From assembly GCA_963832895.1 (NCBI GenBank), contig CAWHVQ010000020.1:248001-312000 (forward strand): a DNA stretch of 64,000 nucleotides. Direction: 5' to 3'. Shown piece by piece: positions 56,325-64,000 of the stretch (its first letter is position 1; the number at the start of each line of letters is the position of its first letter). This DNA is from JAMXLO01 sp963832895 (GTDB taxonomy: Bacteria; Pseudomonadota; Alphaproteobacteria; Acetobacterales; Acetobacteraceae). The translations under genes were made by a program, and so were the position numbers. Under the pieces are notes generated by a model. It did no database searches. It had not been told where the DNA came from and saw only the letters and a list, made by a program, of their open reading frames with translations.

Positions 56325-56675
56325 ATGATCGAAGCGCTCAGCGCTGTCACGCTGGCGACCCAGGACATGGCACTTTCGGTGGCGTTCTACCGGACGCTCG
56401 GTTTTGTGTTGAAGTCAGGTGGGGCGGAGGCTGGCTTCACCAGTTTTTATGCGGGCAGCGGCTATCTCAATCTCACGGCGGTGGGACATGCCCAGCGGTG
56501 GTCGGGGTGGGGCAGGGCGATCTTCTATGTCGATGATGTGGATGCGTTGCATGCGCGCGTTGTAGCGGCGGGGCTTTCGCCCGAATTCGCGCCACGCGAC
56601 GCGGCATGGGGCGAGCGATATTTTCACATCACTGACCCGGATGGGCACGAACTCAGCTTCGCGCGGCTGCTCTGA
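56325..56675 (+). CDS. VOC (glyoxalase/dioxygenase-fold) family protein
   Basis: A 116-residue protein with one VOC module pair: LATQDMALSVAFYRTLGF at the start, and HITDPDGHELSFARLL at the end with the last metal-ligand Glu. AIFYVDDVDALHARVVAAG lies between. Members may be glyoxalases, dioxygenases or antibiotic-binding proteins. It is 16 bp after the GST and likely co-transcribed, which would suit detoxification of an electrophile. Confidence 0.85.
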   Translation: MIEALSAVTLATQDMALSVAFYRTLGFVLKSGGAEAGFTSFYAGSGYLNLTAVGHAQRWSGWGRAIFYVDDVDALHARVVAAGLSPEFAPRDAAWGERYFHITDPDGHELSFARLL

Positions 56676-56852
56676 TCATCCGATAGGACACTGCGTCGGT
56701 CGCCACTGGTTGCAATTCCAGAGACACATCCGGTGTTCGGGACGGCAAAGCGGTCTGGTGTCGTGGCCGGTCCCGCTGGCCGACTTACCAGAACACCCGA
56801 AGGAGGACCGAAACCGTGATGCAAGTCGCTTCGGTGTAACCAGTCGGACACC

Positions 56853-57071
56853 ATGCTCGATCTGGCCTGCCCACGGTGCCGTACGTCCGGTGTCACGTCC
56901 CTGCCGCAGCAAGGCGATCGCCTCGATTGCGAATGCCAGCGCTGCGAGCTCCCTTTTAGCATCAGCGGGGCGGATTGGCGGCTGATCCGGGCAGGGAGAC
57001 AGGCCAGCCTGGTTGAGGAGATCGATCGGATCTGGTTGCGTCCTCGGCGGCGGATGACAGAACGGCGCTGA
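56853..57071 (+). CDS. Small zinc-ribbon-like protein
   Basis: A 72-residue protein (MLDLACPRCRTSGVTSLP, DRLDCECQRCELPFSISG) with C-x-x-C and C-x-C-x-x-C, a pattern suited to a zinc ribbon, and a basic tail. No strong ribosome binding site precedes the ATG. Function unknown. It may be spurious, but the Cys spacing argues for a gene. Confidence 0.45.
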   Translation: MLDLACPRCRTSGVTSLPQQGDRLDCECQRCELPFSISGADWRLIRAGRQASLVEEIDRIWLRPRRRMTERR

Positions 57072-57127
57072 ATGGCGGCGACTGGACTTCACTCGCCGCG
57101 GGGAGTTTAAGCGGCGGACACCTCCTG

Positions 57128-58126
57128 CTAAGCAGTTGCCTTCTGCGGGGGCAGCGTCTGGGTCATGCGCATGGGGTTGGTGGGTTCCAGCGCGTCGATT
57201 GCGGCGCGGACCGCCTGATTGGCGCTGGCTGCATCAGCCGCGGTGCCGTGGGCGTATTCGAGCCAGGCGCAGCGTACCGCGACGCGGGTTGCCGCCTCCT
57301 TGCTGACAGCGTCACGGAAGGGTTGTATCGCCCGCCGCATCGGCCAGCGCTTCTCTAATTCGGAGGCCAGTGTCAGAAAATCGGCGACAGAGGCCCGCGC
57401 CTAGAAGTTCTTGAACTCAGACCAGTCGGGCATTGCCGCCACCACGCGCAGCGCATTGCGAAGCCCGTCGCGGCCTTTCTCGGCGTCGCCGCGGTTGAAC
57501 TCGGTCTCGGCCCACATGCGATAGGTCAGCGCTACAACATATTGCGAGTAGGCGTTCGTCCGCCCATTGGCACCGCGACGCGCGTCACCGCCGAGGAGGT
57601 CTCCGGCTGCCTTTACCGCGCGCCCGAAGACTTCCTCGGCGTGGTGGAAGTTTGCGTCGGCCATGTGCTCAAAACCCAGCACCATCCATTCGGCTGGTGT
57701 CACGTAGGGCAACCCAAGCGCGAGATGCTCGGAGGATTCGAGATAGATCGACTTTCTGGTGTTCATCATCGAGCTATAGGCCTGCCGCTCCATATCGCTA
57801 TTGAGCGTTGGCATGGTTGTGTCAAATTCGTTGCGTATACCTATCAGATTCTCGATCGAATCCTCAAGCTCCTCCCGTCCCTCACGTAAGGTCTTGGCGC
57901 GGGTGGAGCGCTGGGTGACGAACAGTGCCACGACCGAGATAACGACTGCGAATATGGCGGAGAGATCCTTGAACAGGCTTATCGGGCCATCCCAGGCACC
58001 CGGTTTCGCCGCAGAATCGGCTAGCGCGGCTCGCGCCATGATCCCAAGAATGAGCAGTGCCATGCCGACCACAGGCCAAGCCGTTCGCCGTAGCTTCCCC
58101 CCGCTCAAGATCACCCCTTGGTTCAA
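57128..58126 (-). pseudogene. Membrane-anchored TPR-like protein interrupted by an in-frame TAG
   Basis: From 58126 the minus strand codes 241 residues: a membrane helix (TAWPVVGMALLILGIMARAA), a second one (KDLSAIFAVVISVVALFVTQ), then helical repeats (FHHAEEVFGRAVKAAGDLLG, YRMWAETEFNRGDAEKGRDG). A TAG at 57401-57403 ends it after DWSEFKNF. The same frame continues without a gap in protein-like sequence (ASVADFLTLASELEKRWPMR) to 57128, giving 332 codons in total. I read it as one gene with a nonsense mutation. A functional shorter protein is also possible. Family not recognised. Confidence 0.6.
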
Positions 58127-58331
58127 AAGACGAGCATAGCATCCAAAGTTCGCAAAAGGGGAGACCCTTCCAACTGGGATGCAGCTTTCAGACTGCGGGC
58201 ATGGTGATCGTCACAGAGGCCCAGGTGAAATGGTCCCGCCGATTCCCGTATGGGTTGGCGTTCGCCTGGTAGCGATGGGATCCCCAGTTTCCCGACGGAG
58301 GGAGCCACCTGACCGGCCCTCAACGCCGAGC

Positions 58332-58411
58332 GCACAATCTGCACCGCAATCGTATCTCTCGTGGTTAACGCCGGAGAAAGAGGTCCGAGTGCACAATCTG
58401 CATCGCAATCG
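58332..58411. repeat. Pair of 21-bp direct repeats upstream of the PAP2 gene
   Basis: GCACAATCTGCACCGCAATCG (58332-58352, one base more than quoted elsewhere) recurs at 58391-58411 with a single C-to-T change, 59 bp apart start to start. Both lie in the leader of the gene starting at 58442. They could be a duplicated regulator site or a chance local duplication. Confidence 0.55.
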
Positions 58412-58441
58412 CATTCCTCCTAGCATCAGCCTGGAGATTAC

Positions 58442-59401
58442 GTGCAGGCGATCCGCCTCAATGACTATGGTATCCGCTGGCTCGTTGTGGGTCTTATTGC
58501 CCTCGTCGCCCTCGCCGGATGCAAAATCCTGCGCGTCGAGATTGACTGGTATTCAGCCAGAGGCGTGACCATCGGGGTTATTGAGCTCCTAATTTTCGTG
58601 CTCGCTCTCGAAGCAGCCCGCGTGATCGCTCCGCGATATGCGCATTGCATGGATATCCCTGCCGATTTGTTGCTTTCCATCATTCAGACCGCGGTGTTGA
58701 TCAAGGTCTTTGTTCCGGTGAGCTACATTGCCACGGCGGCTGGCGCGCACTTCCCGTTGATCGACGCTACGCTATCACAGCTGGATATGACGTTATTCGG
58801 TTTCAATTGGGACGCTTCCGCGGCATGGTTCGCAGTGCGGCCGGCGATCGAATGGATATTGAGAGTTGCCTACAACAGCCTGGTGATCCAGGCCGGCATG
58901 CTGCTAGTGATAGGCAGCGTGCTCCATCCGGGTGATCGAAATCGGGAGTTTATCTGGGCATTCCTTGTAGCTGCAGTCCTGATGTCAGTAGCAAGCCCTT
59001 TCACGCCGGCGATCGGCAAAGGCACGCATTATATGGACCTGCTGCTCCAGATTCGCGCCGGCCAGTGGCACGTGTTCAGCTGGCACGGTGCAGACGGTGT
59101 GGTAACGTTTCCCTCCTTCCATGCGACACTCGCGGTCTTGTTTGCATACACCGCGTTCCACCTGCATCGCCTCGCGTTTGTAGTTTTTGCTCCGCTCAAT
59201 GCGCTCATGCTTGTGTCGACCCCGCCGATCGGAGGGCACTACCTGATTGACCTGTTCGGAGGCGCGGTGGTGGCCGTCGTCGCTATAGCCGTCATCCGGC
59301 GGATGCCGTCCAAAGCGGCGCTCACCTATCACTCTCGGTTCTTTGCGGGGATCTGCACGACCGCTCCTCCAGGTACTGCCTGCGTCGCGGTGGCGATCTA
59401 G
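58442..59401 (+). CDS. PAP2-type membrane phosphatase/inositolphosphotransferase-like protein
   Basis: A 319-residue protein with about six membrane helices from a GTG at 58442. The phosphatase motifs read TFPSFHATLAVLFAY (C2, P-S-x-H) near 220 and TPPIGGHYLIDLFGGAV (C3, H-Y-x-x-D) near 260. This pattern matches the PAP2 superfamily, more the Aur1/Ipt1-like branch. The likely action is removal or transfer of a lipid phosphate on the outer face of the inner membrane. Base composition is slightly lower in GC than its surroundings. Confidence 0.8.
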   Translation: MQAIRLNDYGIRWLVVGLIALVALAGCKILRVEIDWYSARGVTIGVIELLIFVLALEAARVIAPRYAHCMDIPADLLLSIIQTAVLIKVFVPVSYIATAAGAHFPLIDATLSQLDMTLFGFNWDASAAWFAVRPAIEWILRVAYNSLVIQAGMLLVIGSVLHPGDRNREFIWAFLVAAVLMSVASPFTPAIGKGTHYMDLLLQIRAGQWHVFSWHGADGVVTFPSFHATLAVLFAYTAFHLHRLAFVVFAPLNALMLVSTPPIGGHYLIDLFGGAVVAVVAIAVIRRMPSKAALTYHSRFFAGICTTAPPGTACVAVAI

Positions 59402-59653
59402 CCGACGGCAGTTATTTTAACTGGTCCGACATCGCGGCCGGAACAATGCTGCCTCAGGGCGGCTACGCTGGCCGCTTATCCACACGTTGGGGGACAACTC
59501 TGTGGCCGTTTCGGGAACACATGAGCTCCGGTTCGCGGTCGTTTGACTCCCGGTGTGTGCCACCCACATCACAATCAGACCCCAACGCGATCACGGCAGC
59601 GGCGACGGACGCGCGTACCCGTTCCGACCTGGAGAGCCGCCAGCGCCGATGGC
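59402..59653. other. Spacer after the PAP2 gene
   Basis: No gene is supported in these 250 bp. Frames on both strands are broken or arginine-rich without motifs. Confidence 0.4.
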
Positions 59654-59819
59654 CTTGGGTGACGCGCTCTTCGATCTTGGCTGGCCCGTATTGGTTTAAG
59701 ATACCCATGACGACGGGCGCATGTGTCTCCGCCGTGGCCACGGTCACCTGATGGCCGAGCTCTTGCTCTCCCTGCGGGAGCCTCTCCTGAATGACGGCGG
59801 ACGTTTCTCGAAGATCAGC
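59654..59819 (-). pseudogene. Stress-protein-like (YsnF-type) relic
   Basis: The minus strand reads SAVIQERLPQGEQELGHQVT then VATAETHAPVVMGILNQYGP and AKIEERVTQ. The arrangement V-x-x-x-A-x-V-M-x-I-L-x-x-x-G-P-x-x-I-E-E-R resembles the repeated module of alphaproteobacterial general stress proteins, recalled from memory. The frame around it does not look like a whole protein. Low certainty. Confidence 0.3.
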
Positions 59820-60011
59820 AAGGCACGTCGATCGCCGATAACACCGCCCCGCGATAATCCTGAGGGAATGCCAGCCGGGCGAGGCGCAACGATAGTCGCA
59901 GCGCCGTCTCATTGCGTCGGTGCATGAGACTGCATCCCCTGGTGTGATACGGCTGGGCTGTCGGCCGCCGCGGCTTCGAGTTCGGGATGGTCGAGCGCGC
60001 ACAGAATTGGA

Positions 60012-60290
60012 GTGGTGCCGCCGACGAGGGCTTGGACGACTACGGGGTCGGGTGGGACGAAATCGAGCCGGGCCGGCAGACCGCGATTGGCGGTATTGGA
60101 GCAGATTGCCCGCACGACAGCGGCCAGCCTCGATCGGATCGAGCGGCGGATGGATGCCGTGTCCGCCGAACAAAGGGCCGATTTCCGCTAGCTGCCGGGC
60201 ATCATGCTGGGCGGGTTCGGAGCACTGCTCGGCGTGATGGCGCACGGCTTTCACTGGTTGTATTCATCCCTGCAGTCTGAAATCTGCTAG
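60012..60290 (+). pseudogene. Small membrane protein interrupted by an amber codon
   Basis: In one frame: RLAVLEQIARTTAASLDRIE, RRMDAVSAEQRADFR, then TAG at 60189-60191, then LPGIMLGGFGALLGVMAHGF and HWL to a stop at 60290. The helix-plus-membrane-anchor plan is a common small Acetobacteraceae protein, in which the position of the TAG is usually a Trp (TGG). A single G-to-A change would explain it. The upstream end is unclear; GTG codons at 60012 and 60015 are the only starts seen. Confidence 0.5.
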
Positions 60291-60302
60291 TCGGGCTGCA
60301 TT

Positions 60303-61052
60303 ATGGACTGGGACGCACCCGCAATCGTGCTCGACGCGCGACCGTATGGCGAAGGTGACGCACTCGCCACGGTGATGACGGCGGAACATGGCGCGCATCG
60401 CGGCTTGGCACGTGGTGGCGCGGCACGAGGTCGCACGGCGATCTGGCAGCCCGGCAATCTTGTGCAGGTACGCTGGGTGGCACGGTTGGCTGAGCAACTT
60501 GGCAGCTTCAGCGCGGAACTTGTGCATCCGTCGGCGGCGCTCGCCATGGACGATGCACTTCCCTTGGCGATGCTGTCCGCAGTCTGCGCGGTGGCGGAAG
60601 GCGCGCTGCCGGAACGGGAACCACATCCGCGCGTGTTCGAAGGCCTTGTACACCTGATCGCGCACCTGTCGCAGGCTGAGAAGATGCTCGGCGACCTGGT
60701 TCGCTGGGAGACCGTGCTGCTCGCCGATCTCGGCTATGGGCTCGATCTCACGAGTTGTGCTGTGACCGGCGAGACGGCCGGCCTTGCCTTCGTGTCGCCA
60801 AAGACCGGCCGCGCTGTGACCGTGGAGGGTGCCGGCATCTGGACCTCGCGGCTGCTGCGTCTGCCGTCCTTCCTGGTGGGCGGAAACGATGCCACGCCGG
60901 CGGACTGCCGCGACGGGCTGCGGCTGACGGGGCACTTCCTGGCACGCGACGCGTTCGGCCATCACCATCGGCCGCTGCCGGCCGCGCGGCAGATGCTATA
61001 CGACCGCGTGGCGGCGCTGGCCGCCGAATCGGAGCAGCAGAATGCCGGATGA
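60303..61052 (+). CDS. recO: DNA repair protein RecO
   Basis: A 249-residue RecO. The N-terminal OB fold opens WDAPAIVLDARPYGEGDALA and includes GLARGGAARGRTAIWQPGNL. The helical domain holds RWETVLLADLGYGLDLTSCA, a family-typical segment. RecO loads RecA in the RecFOR path with RecR. It overlaps parC by 11 bp, so the two are co-translated. Confidence 0.92.
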   Translation: MDWDAPAIVLDARPYGEGDALATVMTAEHGAHRGLARGGAARGRTAIWQPGNLVQVRWVARLAEQLGSFSAELVHPSAALAMDDALPLAMLSAVCAVAEGALPEREPHPRVFEGLVHLIAHLSQAEKMLGDLVRWETVLLADLGYGLDLTSCAVTGETAGLAFVSPKTGRAVTVEGAGIWTSRLLRLPSFLVGGNDATPADCRDGLRLTGHFLARDAFGHHHRPLPAARQMLYDRVAALAAESEQQNAG

Positions 61053-63258
61053 CCTGATCGGCCACGTCCAGGACACGCGGCTGTCGGACGCATTGTCGGA
61101 GCGATATCTCGCCTACGCGCTCTCCACCATCATGTCGCGCTCGCTGCCGGATGTGCGCGACGGGCTGAAGCCGGTGCATCGGCGGCTGATCTACGCAATG
61201 CACCTGCTGCGGCTCGATCCCACAGCCGGGTTCAAGAAGTGCGCGCGTGTCGTGGGCGACGTGATCGGCAAGTTCCACCCGCATGGCGACGTAGCCGTGT
61301 ACGATGCGCTGGTCCGGCTCGCGCAGGAATTCGCGGCGCGTTTCCCGCTGGTCGAAGGCCAGGGCAATTTCGGTAATATCGATGGCGATAATGCCGCGGC
61401 GATGCGCTACACCGAGGCCCGCCTTACCGAAGTAGCCCGCGCGCTGCTGTCCGGCATCGACGAAGATGCGGTCGATTTGCGTCCTACATATGACGGCGAG
61501 GAAAGCGAGCCGGTCGTCCTGCCCGGTGCATTCCCCAACCTGCTCGCCAATGGCGCGGCAGGGATCGCCGTCGGCATGGCGACGTCGATTCCGCCTCACA
61601 ACGCGGGCGAGGTCTGTGCCGCAGCCGCTCACCTGATCCGCCATCCGCAGGCAACGACGGCCGACCTGCTGGCCCACATGCCGGGGCCGGATTTCCCGAC
61701 CGGTGGCGTGCTGGTGGAGGACCCGGCGGCGATACTGGCGGCCTACGAGACCGGGCGCGGCGGCTTCCGCGTGCGCGCCAGGTGGACGGTGGAGAAGGGC
61801 AAACACGGCACCTGGCAGATCGTCGTCACGGAGATCCCCTATCAGGTACAGAAGGCGAGGCTGGTCGAGCAGATCGCGCAGCTTCTGGAAGAGCGCAAGC
61901 TGCCGCTGCTCGGCGATGTGCGCGACGAGAGCACCGAACTGGTGCGCCTGGTGCTGGAACCGAAGACGCGCGGCGTCGAGCCCGAGGTGCTGATGGAGAC
62001 CATGTTCCGCGCCTCGGCGCTGGAGGCGCGGTTTCCATTGAACATGAACGTGCTGGATGCGGAGCGCACGCCGCGCGTGATGTCGCTGGGCGAGGTGCTG
62101 CGCGCGTGGCTCGATCACCGCCATGAGGTGCTGGTTCGCCGCACGCGTTATCGGCTGGCGGCGATAGAGCGGCGCATCGAGATTCTCGATGGCTATCTGC
62201 TGGTCTATCTGAACGTCGACGAGGTGATCCGGATCATCCGCAACGAGGATGAGCCGAAGCCGCGTCTGATAGAGCGTTTCAAGCTGAGCGACACCCAGGC
62301 CGAGGCGATCCTGAACATGCGGCTGCGCTCGCTGCGCAGGCTCGAGGAGATGGAGATCGGCAAGGAGCACAAGGCGCTGGCGAAAGAGCGCAAGGACATT
62401 CAGGCGTTGTTGAAGGACGAGAAGCTGCGCTGGGGCCGCATCGCGGAGGAACTCGAGGAAATCCGCAAGAAATTCGGCGCGGGTGCGTTGGGGACGCGGC
62501 GCACGGAGCTCGGCGCGGCGCCGCCGGCGGTGGAGGTTGCCAGCGAGGCGTTTGTCGAGCGCGAGCCGATCACCGTCATCCTGTCGGACAAGGGGTGGAT
62601 CCGCGCGGTGAGGGGGCACATCGGCGAGGACGCCGAGTTGCGCTTCAAGGAAGGTGACCGCCTGAAGCGGCTGGTCAACTGCCAGACCACCGACCGGCTG
62701 ACGCTATTCGGCACCAACGGGCGCGCCTACACGCTGCGGGCGGCTGACCTGCCGCGCGGTCGCGGCGATGGCCAGCCGATGCGCGTGCTCGCCGAGCTAA
62801 CCAATGAGGACGACGTCGCCGCCATGTTCATCGCGACCGAGGGCGGCCGCTATCTGGTCGCCTCGTCGACCGGGCGCGGCTTCGTGGTGCCGGCAGTGGA
62901 GCTTGCCGCCGAGAAGCGCACTGGCAAGCAGGTGCTGAACCTGCGGCCCGGCGAGGAGGCGGCGGTTTGCGCACCTGCCGATGGCGATCACGTCGCTATC
63001 ATCGGCACCAATCGTAAGCTGCTGATCTTCCCGCTGGATCAGGTGCCGGAGATGGCACGGGGCGGCGGCGTGATCCTGCAGCGCTATCGCGAGGGTAGTC
63101 TGGGGGACGCCAAGGTGTTCCGCCTCGCCGATGGCCTGACCTGGCAGTTGGGTGACAGGACACGCACCGAGACCAACCTGCGCGACTGGGTCGGCGAACG
63201 CGCGCAGGCCGGCCGGCTGCCACCAAATGGCTTCCCCCGATCAGGGCGCTTTGGCTGA
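61042..63258 (+). CDS. parC: DNA topoisomerase IV subunit A
   Basis: A 738-residue type IIA topoisomerase breakage-reunion subunit. The catalytic Tyr is in GDNAAAMRYTEARLTEVARA near residue 120. The quinolone-determining region includes VVGDVIGKFHPHGDVAVYDA. The C-terminal beta-pinwheel has shortened blades (GTNGRAYTLRAADLPRGRG, ASSTGRGFVVPAVELAAEKR), as in ParC rather than GyrA: the GyrA-box is absent. It decatenates chromosomes with ParE, not in this window. Confidence 0.95.
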   Translation: MPDDLIGHVQDTRLSDALSERYLAYALSTIMSRSLPDVRDGLKPVHRRLIYAMHLLRLDPTAGFKKCARVVGDVIGKFHPHGDVAVYDALVRLAQEFAARFPLVEGQGNFGNIDGDNAAAMRYTEARLTEVARALLSGIDEDAVDLRPTYDGEESEPVVLPGAFPNLLANGAAGIAVGMATSIPPHNAGEVCAAAAHLIRHPQATTADLLAHMPGPDFPTGGVLVEDPAAILAAYETGRGGFRVRARWTVEKGKHGTWQIVVTEIPYQVQKARLVEQIAQLLEERKLPLLGDVRDESTELVRLVLEPKTRGVEPEVLMETMFRASALEARFPLNMNVLDAERTPRVMSLGEVLRAWLDHRHEVLVRRTRYRLAAIERRIEILDGYLLVYLNVDEVIRIIRNEDEPKPRLIERFKLSDTQAEAILNMRLRSLRRLEEMEIGKEHKALAKERKDIQALLKDEKLRWGRIAEELEEIRKKFGAGALGTRRTELGAAPPAVEVASEAFVEREPITVILSDKGWIRAVRGHIGEDAELRFKEGDRLKRLVNCQTTDRLTLFGTNGRAYTLRAADLPRGRGDGQPMRVLAELTNEDDVAAMFIATEGGRYLVASSTGRGFVVPAVELAAEKRTGKQVLNLRPGEEAAVCAPADGDHVAIIGTNRKLLIFPLDQVPEMARGGGVILQRYREGSLGDAKVFRLADGLTWQLGDRTRTETNLRDWVGERAQAGRLPPNGFPRSGRFG

Positions 63259-63322
63259 CTTGACTGCGGCGGCGGCAGGCCGTGTATACGCCACACGATA
63301 ATGTTTCGAGGAGTAATCGTCC

Positions 63323-64000
63323 ATGCCGCTCGCACGCCGTACCTTGCTCGCCAGCGCCGCCGCCCTTGGCTCGGCGCCGATCCTGCGCGCCCGCGCGCAA
63401 TCCAGGCCGGTCATCAGACTTGGCGTACTGACCGACCTCTCGGGCACCTATCGCGACAATACCGGCCCGACATCGGTTGCCGCGGCGCGGCTCGCGATCG
63501 AGGAGATGAAGCCGCATCTCAGCTTCGACGTGGACCTGGTCAGCGCCGACCATCAGAACAAGCCCGACGTCGCCGCGACGATCGCGCGCCAGTGGTACGA
63601 TCAGGGTATCGATGCCACGATCGACGTGCCGACTTCGTCGGTGGCGCTCGCGGTCGCGCAGGTGGCCAAAGAAAAAGACAAGATCATGCTCAACGCATCG
63701 GCCACGGTCGCGGCGTTGACCTGGCAGCAGTGCAGCCCGAACTCCATCGTTTGGAGCTTCGACACCTATGAGAACGCGCACAACACGGGCGGCGCGTTGA
63801 TGGCGTCCGGCAACAAGTCGTGGTTCTTCATCACCGCCAACTATGCGTTCGGGCAGTCGCTGGCGGACCTGACCAAGGAAGTGGTGACGGCGGGCGGCGG
63901 CGAGGTGAAGGGTGATGTGCGCTATCCGTTCCCCGACACGACCGACTTCTCGTCGTACATCACGCAGGCGGCGGCGAGCGGCGCAAAGGTGCTGGGCCTC
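63323..64000 (+). CDS. ABC transporter substrate-binding protein, branched-chain amino acid (LivK) type, 3' end outside window
   Basis: From ATG 63323 (after CGAGGAGTAAT) the frame is open to the edge, 226 codons. A Tat-like signal (LARRTLLASAAALGSAPILR) precedes the periplasmic-binding domain type 1: IRLGVLTDLSGTYRDNTGP, DVDLVSADHQNKPDVAATIA, WFFITANYAFGQSLAD. This group binds branched-chain amino acids, amides, urea or aromatic acids; the ligand is not clear. The permeases are expected beyond 64000. Confidence 0.88.
   Translation, partial: MPLARRTLLASAAALGSAPILRARAQSRPVIRLGVLTDLSGTYRDNTGPTSVAAARLAIEEMKPHLSFDVDLVSADHQNKPDVAATIARQWYDQGIDATIDVPTSSVALAVAQVAKEKDKIMLNASATVAALTWQQCSPNSIVWSFDTYENAHNTGGALMASGNKSWFFITANYAFGQSLADLTKEVVTAGGGEVKGDVRYPFPDTTDFSSYITQAAASGAKVLGL

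Noticed and set aside
57401..60191. Reassigned TAG codon (for example pyrrolysine) in this organism
   Set aside because: TAG ends several normal genes in the window (12839, 13457), so the two internal TAGs are better read as mutations.
60748..62619. 623-codon open frame on the minus strand
   Set aside because: Antisense to recO and parC, both certain; no recognisable domain.

Overview
The window is GC-rich, densely coded DNA that reads as an alphaproteobacterial chromosome, most likely from the Rhodospirillales/Acetobacteraceae. The reasons are the order rplM-rpsI-argC(short type), the pcm-tolC-popZ-valS cluster, recO-parC coupling, and several small proteins of a kind common in that family. 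The family assignment is inference; no rRNA or species marker is present.

Layout. 0-6.2 kb is catabolic: a partial molybdopterin hydroxylase (CoxL/XDH type), a D-2-hydroxyacid dehydrogenase, a divergent HpcH/HpaI aldolase, a fused succinyl-CoA-ligase-like protein and an acyl-CoA dehydrogenase. 6.3-7.7 kb holds a broken Uma2 gene, a small YjzC-like protein and two tandem small paralogues. 7.8-10.2 kb is a MoxR-type AAA ATPase and its CoxE-like VWA partner. 10.3-13.5 kb is housekeeping (L13, S9, ArgC, gamma-carbonic anhydrase, a lipoprotein). 13.6-21.7 kb is one long same-strand unit: a peptide-type ABC importer (binding-protein gene frameshifted), an AtzG-like small protein, an amidase and an acetamidase/formamidase. 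This looks like uptake and hydrolysis of an amide substrate.

21.7-24.4 kb is accessory: a dispersed palindromic repeat, an IS21-like remnant, a small peptide with a double-glycine type leader, and a Cys-rich protein. 24.5-27.4 kb is a CoA-transferase plus ThDP decarboxylase/lyase pair of the Frc/Oxc type. 27.4-40.8 kb is mixed: a REC-HPt regulator, a GH13 glycosidase, pgi, a sensor kinase, an aromatic-acid-type MFS carrier, an M81 (MlrC) metallopeptidase, a pyruvoyl arginine decarboxylase, a Nudix hydrolase and a CYTH-CHAD protein. 40.9-43.4 kb looks like a decayed insertion next to tRNA-Cys, with a truncated Tat-signal binding protein, a broken serine recombinase and an HNH protein. 43.5-49.9 kb is pcm-like, tolC, popZ (frameshifted), valS and a TauE/SafE carrier. 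50-59.4 kb holds an SDR, a second ThDP enzyme, pdxA, GST, VOC, a gene interrupted by TAG, and a PAP2-like membrane protein. 60-64 kb is recO, parC and the start of a Leu/Ile/Val-type binding protein.

Points of most interest: a roughly 100-bp G/C-rich palindrome lies in frame inside two protein genes, and in one of them it encodes the linker of a beta-alpha CoA-ligase fusion. There is a putative RiPP-like precursor with no modification genes in view. Several genes are broken by single-base shifts or in-frame amber codons.
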